Shown: positions 39,152 to 49,323 of the stretch, piece after piece
Numbering within the stretch: position 1 is the stretch's first letter
How the letters are laid out: the number at the start of each line of letters is the position of its first letter
Source: Halobacterium sp. R2-5
GTDB taxonomy: Archaea > Halobacteriota > Halobacteria > Halobacteriales > Halobacteriaceae
Assembly (NCBI RefSeq): GCF_011734195.1
Contig: NZ_JAANTH010000001.1
Coordinates: 434,001 to 498,000, forward strand
Reading direction: 5' to 3'
Length of the DNA stretch: 64,000 bases
Translations under genes and position numbers: made by a program
The notes under the pieces: model-generated
What the model was told of the DNA's origin: nothing
The model's database searches: none
What the model saw: only the letters and a program-made list of their open reading frames with translations

Positions 39152-39277
39152 CTACCGGCCGGTGTACCGTGCGACGGTCGCAGCGAGTAACACGAGCGCG
39201 CCCGTCACGAACGTTCCGGGGATTGGCAGCACGAACACGAACGCGCCGACGGCGAACGCGAGACTGGAAGCTCGCAT
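39152..39277 (-). CDS. Small hydrophobic membrane protein (41 aa)
   Basis: The ATG at 39275-39277 opens a 41-residue frame: MRASSLAFAVGAFVFVLPIPG then TFVTGALVLLAATVARYTGR. It has two hydrophobic stretches separated by a Pro-Ile-Pro-Gly turn, so a two-pass membrane hairpin. This matches a style of very small haloarchaeal membrane protein. It fills the gap between the reductase and cspA. Function unknown. Confidence 0.6.
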   Translation of the reverse strand: MRASSLAFAVGAFVFVLPIPGTFVTGALVLLAATVARYTGR

Positions 39278-39404
39278 GTCTACGTAGTCGGCTTCGCCAC
39301 GGGTACATATTCCGGCAGAACCGAACACACCTGTCGCTACGCGGTGTGAGCGTCTGAAAACGATACCTCCTGTCCAGCGTCAACGACGCTGGCGTGTCAC
39401 CGAA

Positions 39405-39599
39405 TTACAGCCGAGTGAGGTTCGTCGCGCGCGGACCCTTGTCGGCCTCCTCGATGTCGAACTCGACTTCCTGACCCTCCTCGAGGTCCGGGCCGCCGAT
39501 GTCCTCCATGTGGAAGAACACGTCCTCGTCCGCGTCGTCAGTCTCGATGAATCCGTAACCGCCAGTGTCGTTGAAGAAGTCAACCGTACCGGTTGCCAT
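39405..39599 (-). CDS. cspA: Cold-shock protein (CspA family)
   Basis: The 64-residue OB-fold protein has RNP1 (GYGFIE) and RNP2 (VFFHMED) RNA-binding motifs and the start MATGTVDFFNDTGG. It would bind single-stranded RNA or DNA as a chaperone. The body is acidic (EEGQEVEFDIEEADKG). It is monocistronic. Confidence 0.95.
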   Translation of the reverse strand: MATGTVDFFNDTGGYGFIETDDADEDVFFHMEDIGGPDLEEGQEVEFDIEEADKGPRATNLTRL

Positions 39600-39718
39600 T
39601 GCTCTTGGAGAGACGCACCGTTCGTTAATAACCTTTGTGGCACGGGCCGAGAGCGCCGAACCGCAGCGCTACCGGCGTAGCGGCCCGCTACCGGCGAGCC
39701 GGCGGCTGTTGTCGCCCT

Positions 39719-40378
39719 TCAGCTCTCGACGATGTCGTGGAGGTCCTCCAGACAGTCGATCTCCCACGTCGGCCAGACGTTCAGCTCCCAGTCGCGGCGG
39801 TGGGGCCGCCGGATGAACGCCGAGTCGATGCCCGCGTTCTCCGCGGCGCGCACGTCCGACTCGTTGTCGCCGACGAACAGCGCCGAGTCCGCGTCCAGGT
39901 CCGCGAGCGCGCGGTCGATGTAGTGGGAGTTCGGCTTCCGGCGGCGGAGGCTCTCGATCGTCGGCTCGCGGCCGTACGCCGCCCCGAACAGGTCGTCGAC
40001 GCCGAAGTGCTCGAGCACGAAGTCGACGGTCGCCTGCTGGTTCGAACTCACGATGCCCATCGAGGCGTCGAGGTCGTGCAGCGTGTCGAGGTCGTCGTAG
40101 AGGGTCTTGCGGCCCTCGCGGACTTCCTCGTACTGGGCCTCCGCGGCGGTCTGGTCGCGCGTCGGCCAGAACTCGCCGGGCTTCAGCCCGTAGCGGCTGC
40201 AGACGTCGCTGACGGTCTTCGGCGTCGCGCCGATGGTCATGTCCTCGATGTCGTCGGGGTCGGGGTCGGTGACGCCGAACTGCTCGAACGTGTCCTCGGT
40301 CGCCGCCTGCAGCACGTCGTACCGCGTGCGGCCAACGAGGACGCCGTCGTTGTCGAACACGACGGTGTCGTAGGTCAT
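39719..40378 (-). CDS. HAD-superfamily hydrolase (phosphatase)
   Basis: From the ATG at 40376-40378 the protein has 219 residues. HAD motif I is FDNDGVL, motif II GIVSSNQ, motif III the Lys in RRRKPNSHYI and motif IV VGDNESDVRAAENAG. An inserted helical cap (about residues 15-85) places it with subclass I enzymes such as phosphoglycolate phosphatase relatives. The substrate is unknown. Confidence 0.88.
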   Translation of the reverse strand: MTYDTVVFDNDGVLVGRTRYDVLQAATEDTFEQFGVTDPDPDDIEDMTIGATPKTVSDVCSRYGLKPGEFWPTRDQTAAEAQYEEVREGRKTLYDDLDTLHDLDASMGIVSSNQQATVDFVLEHFGVDDLFGAAYGREPTIESLRRRKPNSHYIDRALADLDADSALFVGDNESDVRAAENAGIDSAFIRRPHRRDWELNVWPTWEIDCLEDLHDIVES

Positions 40379-40565
40379 AGTTCTACTATGGAGCGTCGCA
40401 TTGATAAACGTTTCAGCGCGGCAACGGCGCACTGACGGTTCGTTCTTTCGGCCGCGCCGACCGCTCGGACGACCCCCGTCCCCATCTACGACCCCGAAAC
40501 GCCCATTAACGCGACCTTACTCGCTGAATCCGGTCGTACACGGTGTCTGGCGCCCTGTTATGTCA

Positions 40566-40584
40566 TACCTACTAACGGTAGGTA
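40566..40584. promoter_or_regulatory. Perfect 7-bp inverted repeat just upstream of a TATA box
   Basis: TACCTAC at 40566-40572 and GTAGGTA at 40578-40584 are exact inverted copies around TAACG. About 5 nt later comes GATTTATGTAC, a good TATA element (about 40588-40598). An operator so placed would affect TBP/TFB access for the small gene starting at 40629. Confidence 0.6.
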
Positions 40585-40628
40585 GTGATTTATGTACCTC
40601 TCCGCGTTACGGTTCCGCGAACGCTCAC

Positions 40629-40823
40629 ATGCTCCAATCAGTAGACGAGGCGGTCCAGCGACTCGACGACGTCCGCCCGCTCGTTCGACCGACGTACAAC
40701 GAGTTCGAAGTCCGACTCCTCCCCCCGTACGGCGACCCCGAAGTCCACATTCCCGGCGAGTTCGGCACCTACGTCGCCACCGGCGTCGTCCTCGGCGCCG
40801 CCGCCGAACTCCTCGACGAGTGA
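40629..40823 (+). CDS. Small protein, possibly HalOD1-related (64 aa)
   Basis: I take the ATG at 40629, which suits the TATA element about 30-40 nt upstream; a longer in-frame start at 40560 would overlap the operator. The 64 residues MLQSVDEAVQRLDDVRPLVRPTYNEFEVRLLPPYG then DPEVHIPGEFGTYVATGVVLGAAAELLDE form a small alpha/beta unit with no membrane segment. It resembles short haloarchaeal output-domain-like proteins, but the resemblance is weak. Confidence 0.6.
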   Translation: MLQSVDEAVQRLDDVRPLVRPTYNEFEVRLLPPYGDPEVHIPGEFGTYVATGVVLGAAAELLDE

Positions 40824-40968
40824 CGCTGACTGCAGACGACTGACGCGTTTCGACTGTCGCTCCTCCTCGTGGATACGAGCTCTGTGAGCCTGCTCACCGT
40901 GCTACGGCCGCAGGAACGTATTCAGGACGGAGCGAACGCTCGTCGAATCGAAATCGCGTAGAATCGGG

Positions 40969-41064
40969 ATGCCGCCTCCCCGATTTGAACGCCGTGAGAC
41001 GTGCTCGCTGCGCTGCGCGCGACTCACGAGCTCAAATCGGGTCGGGAGCAGTTTCACTGCTCCC
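40969..41064 (-). repeat. Displaced tRNA-Phe 3' end with hairpin core
   Basis: The 23 bp at 40969-40991 are identical to 41080-41102, the 3' end of tRNA-Phe, 111 bp away in the same orientation. An inverted T-arm copy lies at 41032-41041 (pairs with 40979-40988). Between them the core holds GACGTGCTCGCT (40998-41009) and CGCTGCGCGCG (41011-41021), also found beside tRNA-Arg and tRNA-Met. A further 9-bp perfect hairpin, 41044-41052/41056-41064 (loop TTC), follows. Confidence 0.85.
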
Positions 41065-41080
41065 CTCGTTCGCAGGAAAA

Positions 41081-41154
41081 TGCCGCCTCCCCGATTTGAA
41101 CGGGGGACAGCTCGATCTTCAGTCGAGTGCTCTCCCAGTCTGAGCTAAGGCGGC
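41081..41154 (-). tRNA. tRNA-Phe (anticodon GAA)
   Basis: This is a 74-nt minus-strand cloverleaf: acceptor GCCGCCT with AGGCGGC and discriminator A, anticodon loop CTGAAGA (GAA) on stem CTCGA/TCGAG, T arm CCCCG-TTCAAAT-CGGGG. No intron and no encoded CCA. A displaced copy of its 3' end lies 111 bp further along. Confidence 0.95.
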
Positions 41155-41242
41155 TCGCAGTCGAGACGACGGCAGTTGTAGGAAAAAGCGTTTCGAATCG
41201 GCGCGGGGCGGCGGGACGGCCGTGTCGCTCGGTCAGTCCGGG

Positions 41243-42583
41243 TCAGTCGTCGGACGGCGCCGTGCTCGTGACGTATACCGAGGGCTGCCGGCGCACGAAC
41301 TCCGCGACGAACGCGGTGGCGACGGCCAGCGCCTGCAGCGCGAAGTACGGCCACAGGAGCAGCGGCGCGGCGTACTCCACGCGGTCGTGGCGGCGGCCGT
41401 CCCGATAGTCGAGCGCGAACAGCAGGGACGCCGCCAGAATCGGCCCGAGCGCGACCCACGCCCACAACGGCGCCGTAGTCGAGCCGAGCGGGAACTGCCC
41501 GGCGGCGTAGACCCACGCGACCGCCAGCAGCGGCGACGCCAGCGCGACGAGCGGGAGCAGGACGACGGCCGCCAGCGTCAGCGCGAAGTCCACGCGAGCC
41601 CGTAGCGGCGGCGGGTCCGATGTGAGCCCCGAATCGAGGTGGCGGCGCGCGACCTGCATCCCGCCGCGGGCCCACCGCTGGCGCTGGCTCCACCACGCGG
41701 ACAGCGACGCCGGGTTCGTCTCCCGGGTGACCACGCCCGGGTCGACGCGAATCTCGCCGCCCGCGCGCCGGACGCGGTACGCCATCTCCACGTCCTCGAT
41801 GAGAACTGACTCGTCGAACGGCCCGATCTCGTCGAGTGCGGACGCCCGGAACAGCGCCTGACCGCCGGTGAACAACGCGAAGCCGCCGACGAGGTCGCGG
41901 ACGTAGAACTCCGTGCGCTCGACGAGCCCGCGCTCGACCGTCGCGCACAGGGACAGCAGCGAGTCACCGGGATTCGTCCCGAAACACCGCCCCTTCACGC
42001 ACCAGACGTCGTCGTCCTCGAACCACCGGACGGCCCGCCGGAGCGCACCACGCTCGGGGCGCTGGTCGGCGTCCAGCACGAACACGACCTCGCCGCCCGC
42101 GCGGTCGAGCGCGTAGTTGGTCGCGGCCGCCTTGCCGCCCGGCGGCGCGGGTCGCTCCACCGCAACCACACGCTCGTCCGCGCTCACGAGTTCCGCCGCA
42201 ACGTCGCCGGTGCCGTCGGTCGACGCGGCCTCGTAGCCCACGACGACCTCCAGTTTCTCGCGCGGGTAGTCGACCTCCAGACACGCCTCGACCGTCTCTG
42301 CGAGCACGTCGGCCTCGTTGTACGCGGTCACGAGGACGCTCACCGTCGGGAGTTCGGAATCCGGCGGCTCCGCGGGCGGCTCGCGGCGGACGAACGCCAG
42401 CAGCGCCGCTGCGACCGCGCGCGTCGACAGCGCGAGTCCGAACAGGAGTATCGCCGTTGCTCCGACCCGCGCGTATCCCGGGAGGAGGACGCCTGGCGCG
42501 ACCAGCACGGCCGACAGCGCACCCGCAACCGCGGCGGTCCGTGCGTCCCCGGACCACGACCCGTCGGGCGTCGACACTTCCAT
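41243..42583 (-). CDS. Membrane glycosyltransferase, family 2
   Basis: From the ATG at 42581-42583 the protein has 446 residues: two N-terminal membrane segments (residues 12-60), a GT2 domain with VTAYNEADVL, VVFVLDADQRP (DxD), LIEDVEMAYRVRRAG and QRQRWARGG (a QxxRW processive signature), then four C-terminal membrane segments. It probably makes or extends a surface polysaccharide or a lipid-linked glycan. It stands alone between two tRNA genes. Products cannot be named. Confidence 0.85.
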   Translation of the reverse strand: MEVSTPDGSWSGDARTAAVAGALSAVLVAPGVLLPGYARVGATAILLFGLALSTRAVAAALLAFVRREPPAEPPDSELPTVSVLVTAYNEADVLAETVEACLEVDYPREKLEVVVGYEAASTDGTGDVAAELVSADERVVAVERPAPPGGKAAATNYALDRAGGEVVFVLDADQRPERGALRRAVRWFEDDDVWCVKGRCFGTNPGDSLLSLCATVERGLVERTEFYVRDLVGGFALFTGGQALFRASALDEIGPFDESVLIEDVEMAYRVRRAGGEIRVDPGVVTRETNPASLSAWWSQRQRWARGGMQVARRHLDSGLTSDPPPLRARVDFALTLAAVVLLPLVALASPLLAVAWVYAAGQFPLGSTTAPLWAWVALGPILAASLLFALDYRDGRRHDRVEYAAPLLLWPYFALQALAVATAFVAEFVRRQPSVYVTSTAPSDD

Positions 42584-42660
42584 CGTCTCCCGTAGACCGC
42601 AGCCGCCCGGAAAGTTACCGAGAGGCTTCACAGCCGTGGCTGTCGCTTACTGGTGTGTAG

Positions 42661-42774
42661 AGTGGGTTCGGGCGGATTTTGAACCGAAGCGAGACTCACT
42701 TCGTTCGTCTCGCAGGGTTCAAATCGCCCTCACCGCACAAGCTGAGCGACGCGAACGGCACGGAGGCCGTTCGC
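42661..42774 (-). repeat. Displaced tRNA-Val 3' end with hairpin core
   Basis: 42661-42679 repeats 42788-42806 exactly (end of tRNA-Val plus flank), then carries one extra T before GAACC. Its T arm (42670-42685) pairs with an inverted copy GGTTCAAATCGCCC at 42716-42729. The core is a 7-bp stem GCGAGAC/GTCTCGC enclosing TCACTTCGTTC, which matches the loop of the tRNA-Met element. An 8-bp hairpin follows at 42751-42758/42767-42774. Confidence 0.8.
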
Positions 42775-42789
42775 GATCGCGTAATACAG

Positions 42790-42863
42790 TGGGTTCGGGC
42801 GGATTTGAACCACCGACCTCGGCCTTGTAAAGGCCGCGTCATGACCAACTAGACCACGAACCC
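42790..42863 (-). tRNA. tRNA-Val (anticodon TAC)
   Basis: This is a 74-nt minus-strand cloverleaf: acceptor GGGTTCG with CGAACCC and discriminator A, anticodon stem GGCCT/AGGCC around TTTACAA-type loop (anticodon TAC), T arm with TTCAAAT. No intron. A displaced 3'-end copy lies 127 bp downstream. Confidence 0.95.
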
Positions 42864-42945
42864 TCGTCTCACGGAAGTCGCGCCGCGGCCTAAACCGTTT
42901 CCTTTCGGCGGAACGTCCAAACCCCGGGCCGTCGTAGGCCCTGCC

Positions 42946-43449
42946 ATGAGTTGGCGCACGCTCGCGGTGGTCTGCCTGCTGGTCGTCGCCGGCTGCGCGG
43001 GGCTCTCCGCGGACTCGACGACGACGCCGGATGCGACGACGAACGCGGGAACTGACGCGGCGACTGCCGACGACCGGACCCGTGTCTACATCGAGGACGA
43101 GAACGGCACCGAACTCGGGAGCGCCACGGTCGAACTCGCGGAGACGCAGAGCGAGCGGTACACGGGCCTGAGCGAGCACGAGTCCCTCGGCGACGACGAG
43201 GGGATGCTGTTCGTCTACGACCAGGAGGGCCACCACACGTACGTGATGCGCTCGATGTCGTTCCCCATCGACATCGTGTACGTCGGCGCGAACGGCCGCA
43301 TCACGCGGATTCACCACGCGCCTGTCGAGGAGGACAACGAGGACCTCACGGGCTACGAGGGCGTCGGGAAGTGGGTGCTCGAAGTCCCGTACAACTGGAC
43401 GATCGAGCACGGCGTCGAGGTCGGCGACCGCGTCCGTATCGAGGACTGA
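42946..43449 (+). CDS. DUF192-family lipoprotein
   Basis: The 167-residue protein begins MSWRTLAVVCLLVVAGCAG, a signal peptide with lipobox VVAGC, then a Thr/Asp-rich linker. The remaining residues match DUF192: ATVELAETQSERYTGLSEHESLGDDEGMLFVYDQEGHHTYVMRSMSFPIDIVYVGANGRI, then GKWVLEVPYNWTIEHGVEVGDRV. Its biochemical role is not known; the fold binds to the outside of the membrane here. It precedes an ABC exporter gene by 82 nt. Confidence 0.88.
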   Translation: MSWRTLAVVCLLVVAGCAGLSADSTTTPDATTNAGTDAATADDRTRVYIEDENGTELGSATVELAETQSERYTGLSEHESLGDDEGMLFVYDQEGHHTYVMRSMSFPIDIVYVGANGRITRIHHAPVEEDNEDLTGYEGVGKWVLEVPYNWTIEHGVEVGDRVRIED

Positions 43450-43531
43450 CTCGGGGACTGCTCGACGTCTCCGGGGTTGTTTCGATTCGTAGGGAAGTGT
43501 TTTTGTCCAGTCGTCACTTCTCCCAAGAAGA

Positions 43532-45445
<1,914 letters not shown>

Positions 45446-45497
45446 CCTCGCTGCCGGGAGGGCAGGCTACAAACCGCGGCGGTGCATTGGGCCGCGT

Positions 45498-46235
45498 ATG
45501 CGACTCGCGGACGCGACCTGGACGGACGCCGACGCCGCCGACACGGACCTCGCGCTCCTGCCGGTCGGGAGCACCGAACAGCACGGCCCGCACGCGCCGC
45601 TCGGCACCGACCACGTCACCGCCGAGACCGTCGCCGAGACCGCGGCATCGAACTACGACAGCGAGGTCGTCGTCGCGCCGCCGCTGACCGTCGGCGTCTC
45701 CGAGGAGCACCGCCAGTTCACGGGGACGCTGTGGCTCTCCCCGGAGACGTTCCGCGCGAACGTCCGGGAGGTGGTCGCGAGCCTCGCGAGCCACGGCTGG
45801 GACCGCGTCGTCGTCGTGAACGGCCACGGCGGCAACGCCCCCGCGCTCGGCGAAGTCTGCCAGCGGATCACCCGCGACGGCGACGCGTACGCGGTGCCGT
45901 TCACGTGGTTCGACGCGGTCGGCGACCACAGTTCGGACATGGGCCACGCCGGCCCGCTCGAAACCGCGTTCCTCCGGCACGCGCACCCGAAGCTCGTCCG
46001 CGAGGACCGCCTCGACGAGGCCAGAGAAGGTGCCAGCGACCGCTGGGGGGAGTGGCAGTCGCACGCCAACCTTGCCGTGGACTCTGCGGAGTTCACGGAG
46101 AACGGCGTGGTTGGGGATCCGACCGACGGCGACGCGGACCGCGGCGAGGAACTGCTGTCGCTGGCCGTCGACTCGCTGTGCGGCCTGCTGGACGCCGTCG
46201 CCGACCGGGACACGAGCCGGCCGCCGCACAAGTAG
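45498..46235 (+). CDS. Creatininase-family amidohydrolase
   Basis: The 245-residue protein has creatininase motifs: LLPVGSTEQHGPHAPLGTDH (Glu and His metal ligands), GVSEEHRQFTGTLWLSP, VVVVNGHGGNAPAL and DMGHAGPLETA. Relatives include creatininase, the mycofactocin peptidase MftE and the archaeal formylamide deformylase ArfB of riboflavin/F420 synthesis. An ArfB-like role is plausible in this lineage but is inference; no pathway partner adjoins it. Confidence 0.85.
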   Translation: MRLADATWTDADAADTDLALLPVGSTEQHGPHAPLGTDHVTAETVAETAASNYDSEVVVAPPLTVGVSEEHRQFTGTLWLSPETFRANVREVVASLASHGWDRVVVVNGHGGNAPALGEVCQRITRDGDAYAVPFTWFDAVGDHSSDMGHAGPLETAFLRHAHPKLVREDRLDEAREGASDRWGEWQSHANLAVDSAEFTENGVVGDPTDGDADRGEELLSLAVDSLCGLLDAVADRDTSRPPHK

Positions 46236-46685
46236 TTACGCTTCGTCTTCCTCGTTCTCGTCGTCGTCCGCGCTCTCCGCTTCGTCCTCGCCGCCCTCGT
46301 GGGCGTCTTCGAGCGCCGAGCGGAGCTCCGGAATCGTCGACGCGAGCTCGCCGACCTGCTCGCGGGCGGTCTCCAGGTCGCCGAGCACGCCCTCGACGGC
46401 CTCGATTTCGGCTTCGAGGTCGTCGGCGTCCTCGAAGGCGTCCGCGCGCTCGCCCACGACGAACGCCTTCTTCGCGTCCCGGAGGTGTTCCTCGACGTCG
46501 CCCGTGTCGAGCGCCGAGCGCAGCGCGTTCAGCACGCCGAGCGTGTTGTCCGCGTCGACGGTCCAGACGTCGTCGGCGGCCGGCAGCTGCTCGCGGGCGG
46601 CGTCCAGGTGCTCCTCGACGTCGGCGCGCATCTCCTCGGCGGCCTCGCCGAACAGTTCGTCGTCGTCGAGCGATGACTGACTCAT
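46236..46685 (-). CDS. Acidic helical protein of the DUF5790 type
   Basis: The 149-residue protein is almost entirely charged helix: SLDDDELFGEAAEEMRADVEEHLDAAREQLPAADDVWTVDADNTLGVLNALRSAL, then HLRDAKKAFVVGERADAFEDADDLEAEIEAVEGVL, ending in an acidic tail. I recognise it as a conserved haloarchaeal family that I recall as DUF5790. A helical-bundle or coiled-coil adapter role is possible; function unknown. Its stop abuts that of the creatininase-family gene. Confidence 0.7.
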   Translation of the reverse strand: MSQSSLDDDELFGEAAEEMRADVEEHLDAAREQLPAADDVWTVDADNTLGVLNALRSALDTGDVEEHLRDAKKAFVVGERADAFEDADDLEAEIEAVEGVLGDLETAREQVGELASTIPELRSALEDAHEGGEDEAESADDDENEEDEA

Positions 46686-46745
46686 GTCCCGTGATTCGCC
46701 CGCATCTGATTTAAAAGCACGCCCCGTGGCGGACGTGAACGCGGC

Positions 46746-47072
46746 TCACTCGACGCTCGCGAGCTCCATGAGCGGGTACCCCTCGTGCATCGCCATCTCC
46801 GCGACGACCTCGCTGCCCTCGTAGTCGACGACCACCTCGACCTCCATGTACTCGCCCGTCAGCTCCGTGTAGCCGTGCTCGGTGTCCAGCTTCTCGGTGA
46901 GGATGTCCACTGTCACGGACTCGCAGAACGGCTGGTTCTCGATGGACTCCTCGATAGCGGTCTCCAGGCTCGGCGCGCTCTCCGGGCTCACGGGCGTCCC
47001 CGCGAACTGGTGGTAGAGCGCGCCGAACTTGATGCCCGCCTCGAAACACGCCTGCTGGGCCTCGGTTGCCAT
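46746..47072 (-). CDS. mptD: Archaeal dihydroneopterin aldolase (MptD type)
   Basis: The 108-residue protein matches the small archaeal aldolase that cleaves dihydroneopterin to 6-hydroxymethyl-dihydropterin in pterin or folate synthesis. Segments are ACFEAGIKFGALYHQFAGTPVS, AIEESIENQPFCESVTVDIL and YTELTGEYMEVEVVVDYEGSEVVAEM. Length fits the family. Confidence 0.82.
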   Translation of the reverse strand: MATEAQQACFEAGIKFGALYHQFAGTPVSPESAPSLETAIEESIENQPFCESVTVDILTEKLDTEHGYTELTGEYMEVEVVVDYEGSEVVAEMAMHEGYPLMELASVE

Positions 47073-47180
47073 ACCCGTGCCGTCGGCCGGCCGGGGCTAA
47101 TCGTTGTCGCCTCGCGCGCTCGCGTCGCTCGCCCGCGAATCGCATGTTTCATTGCGTCGCTCTTCCAGACTCCCAATCGA

Positions 47181-47948
47181 ATGGACGAACCGGTCCTCCT
47201 CACGGGCGCCGCCGGGCGCGTCGGGCAAGCCATCCTCGACGGCATCGGGGACGACTACGAGTGGCGGCTGTTCGACCGCGAACCGCCGACCGGTGACGTC
47301 GACCACGAGACCGTCGTCGGCGACATCACCGACGAAGACGTCGTCCGCGACGCCGTCGACGACGTCGGCGCCGTCGTCCACCTCGCCGGCGACCCCCGGC
47401 CCGAGGCTCCGTGGGAGAGCGTCCTCCGGAACAACATCGACGGCACCCAGACCGTCCTCGACGCCGCCGTCGACGCGGGCGTCGAGAAGTTCGTGTTCGC
47501 GTCCTCGAACCACGCGGTCGGCCACTTCGAGACCGAGCGCAAGCCCGACCTCTACAAGCGCGACCACGACTACCGCCTCGACGGCTCCGAGCTCCCGCGG
47601 CCCGGCAACCTCTACGGCGTCTCGAAGGCCACCGGCGAGACGCTCGGCCGGTACTACCACGACGAGCACGACCTCTCCTTTGTCGCCGTCCGCATCGGCA
47701 ACCTCACCGCCGGTCACCCGCCCATCGACTACGAGCGCGGGCAGGCGATGTGGCTGTCGCCGCGGGACTGCGCGCACCTCTTCGACTGCTGTCTGCGCGC
47801 GGACTACGGCTACGAGATCGTCTACGGCATCTCCGACAACGACAGGAAGTACTACAGCCTGGAGCGCGCCCGGGAAGTGCTGGGGTACGACCCCCAGGAC
47901 AACTCCGCAGAGTGGGACGGCGACGAGCGGGTCCCCGACGCGGAGTAA
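47181..47948 (+). CDS. azf: NAD-dependent glucose-6-phosphate dehydrogenase (Azf)
   Basis: The 255-residue extended-SDR protein starts MDEPVLLTGAAGRVGQAIL (cofactor loop TGAAGRVG) and has the catalytic Tyr-Lys in NLYGVSKATGE. VRIGNLTAGHPPIDYERGQAMWLSPRDCAHLF, YEIVYGISDNDRKYYSLERA and LGYDPQDNSAEW closely fit the haloarchaeal archaeal-zwischenferment, which feeds the oxidative pentose phosphate pathway. Its last 128 bp are repeated downstream in the same frame (47969-48152) with only synonymous changes seen and a 57-bp insertion. Confidence 0.88.
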   Translation: MDEPVLLTGAAGRVGQAILDGIGDDYEWRLFDREPPTGDVDHETVVGDITDEDVVRDAVDDVGAVVHLAGDPRPEAPWESVLRNNIDGTQTVLDAAVDAGVEKFVFASSNHAVGHFETERKPDLYKRDHDYRLDGSELPRPGNLYGVSKATGETLGRYYHDEHDLSFVAVRIGNLTAGHPPIDYERGQAMWLSPRDCAHLFDCCLRADYGYEIVYGISDNDRKYYSLERAREVLGYDPQDNSAEWDGDERVPDAE

Positions 47949-48158
47949 TTCGGCCGTTTCTCCTCGACCGGCTACGAGATCGTCTACGGCATCCTCGCGA
48001 GCGAAGCGAGCGAGGGCTCGACAGGCGAGGGAAGCGAGCCTGTCGGCGTCTCCGACAACGACAGGAAGTACTACAGCCTGGAGCGCGCCCGGGAAGTGCT
48101 GGGTTACGACCCGCAGGACAACTCCGCGGAGTGGGACGGCGACGAGCGGGTCGACTGA
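47949..48158 (+). pseudogene. Displaced second copy of the azf 3' end with palindromic insert
   Basis: 47969-47993 and 48051-48152 repeat 47807-47934 of azf. The copy remains in the azf reading frame beyond the stop and ends at its own TGA (48156-48158). Three base changes are visible (GGG/GGT, CCC/CCG, GCA/GCG), all synonymous. Between the two parts lie 57 bp (47994-48050, 19 codons) rich in GCGAAGCGAGC-type palindromes, including GACAGGC/GCCTGTC. The stretch lacks its own start and is not an independent gene. Confidence 0.85.
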
Positions 48159-48249
48159 CTCTCGAATCCGACAGACCGCCCGATAGCGGGGAGTTCACGT
48201 TCGTTCACTCACAGATGGATTTATACGTACGAGCGCGTAATCTTCCCCT

Positions 48250-49086
48250 ATGCGACACATCGGACTCAAAGTACGGATGGCCATCGTCGGCACCATCCTC
48301 TTCGCGTTCTACTCTCTGGCGGTGCTGGCAGCCTGGGCGTTCTTCGGCCAGACCACCACTATCCTCGGCATCGCCATCGTCGGTAGCATCCTGCTCGTCG
48401 GCGTCCAGTACAAGATCGGCAAGTGGGCGGCGTTACGCAGCGTCGGCGCCGAGGACATGGACGAACGGCAGTACCAGCAGATCCACCAGTTCGTCGAGAA
48501 GGTCTGCCGCGAACGGGACCTGAAGAAGCCGAACCTGAAAATCGCGAGCATGGGCGTGCCGAACGCGTTCGCGGTCGGCCGCCGCGGCAACGGCACGGTC
48601 GTCGTCTCCCGCGAGCTCATCCAGCTGCTCGACCGCGACGAACTCGAGGGCGTCATCGCCCACGAGCTCGCGCACATCGACAACCGCGACGTCGTCATGA
48701 TGGTCCTCGGGCAGGGAGTCGCGTCGGTTGTCGGCATCGTCGCCCAGTACATCGTCCTGTTCACGGGCGACAACGACCTCGCGGACTTCTTCCTCGCCAT
48801 CGTCGTCGGCAACCTCGTGCAGTTCCTCGTGATGCTGTTCGTGCTCGCCATCTCCCGGTACCGCGAGTACGTCGCGGACGCCGACGCCAAGCGCATCATC
48901 AACGGCGGCGACCCGCTCGCCCGCGCCCTCGAGAAGATCCAGCAGGGCAACCAGCGCTCCCGTGACTCCAAGATCGACGAGAACGTGAACGCGCTGTGCA
49001 TCTTCGGCGCGGACCGCGGCCTCCTCCAGAAGCTCGTCTCCACGCACCCGCCCACGGAGAAGCGCATCCAGCGCCTCCGCTCGTAG
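48250..49086 (+). CDS. htpX: Membrane zinc protease HtpX (M48)
   Basis: The 278-residue protease has two N-terminal membrane segments (residues 10-32 and 36-53), the zinc site HELAH at residues 138-142, two further membrane segments and the third ligand Glu in SRYREYVADADAKR. It degrades damaged membrane proteins. Length is normal. A small membrane-protein gene starts directly at the next base, so the two are co-transcribed. Confidence 0.93.
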   Translation: MRHIGLKVRMAIVGTILFAFYSLAVLAAWAFFGQTTTILGIAIVGSILLVGVQYKIGKWAALRSVGAEDMDERQYQQIHQFVEKVCRERDLKKPNLKIASMGVPNAFAVGRRGNGTVVVSRELIQLLDRDELEGVIAHELAHIDNRDVVMMVLGQGVASVVGIVAQYIVLFTGDNDLADFFLAIVVGNLVQFLVMLFVLAISRYREYVADADAKRIINGGDPLARALEKIQQGNQRSRDSKIDENVNALCIFGADRGLLQKLVSTHPPTEKRIQRLRS

Positions 49087-49323
49087 ATGGCCGGGGTTCG
49101 CGAACTCCTCGCGGTCGTCCTCGGCGCCGCGCTCGGACTCGCGATGATTCTCGCGCCGCGAGCGGCGCTCCAGCTCTCCGTCTTCGTGGGCCCCCAGCGC
49201 CGCCGCCGCGGCGACTACGGCAACGACGAACCCATTCCCGACTCGTGGGTGTGGGTCGTGCGCGCGCTCGGCGTGGCCTGCATCGCCGTCGCCGGCGTCA
49301 TCGCCTACCAGACGTACGCCTAA
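49087..49323 (+). CDS. Small membrane protein following htpX (78 aa)
   Basis: The ATG is the first base after the htpX stop. The 78 residues contain two hydrophobic helices (ELLAVVLGAALGLAMILAP and SWVWVVRALGVACIAVAGVIAY) joined by an Arg-rich loop (GPQRRRRGDYGNDEPIP). Coupling to htpX suggests a membrane quality-control accessory, which is inference. Its stop overlaps the end of the DUF309 gene by 4 nt (convergent). Confidence 0.75.
   Translation: MAGVRELLAVVLGAALGLAMILAPRAALQLSVFVGPQRRRRGDYGNDEPIPDSWVWVVRALGVACIAVAGVIAYQTYA

Noticed and set aside
47949-48158. A separate small gene downstream of azf
   Set aside because: It has no start codon or promoter of its own; the sequence is a copy of the azf 3' end.
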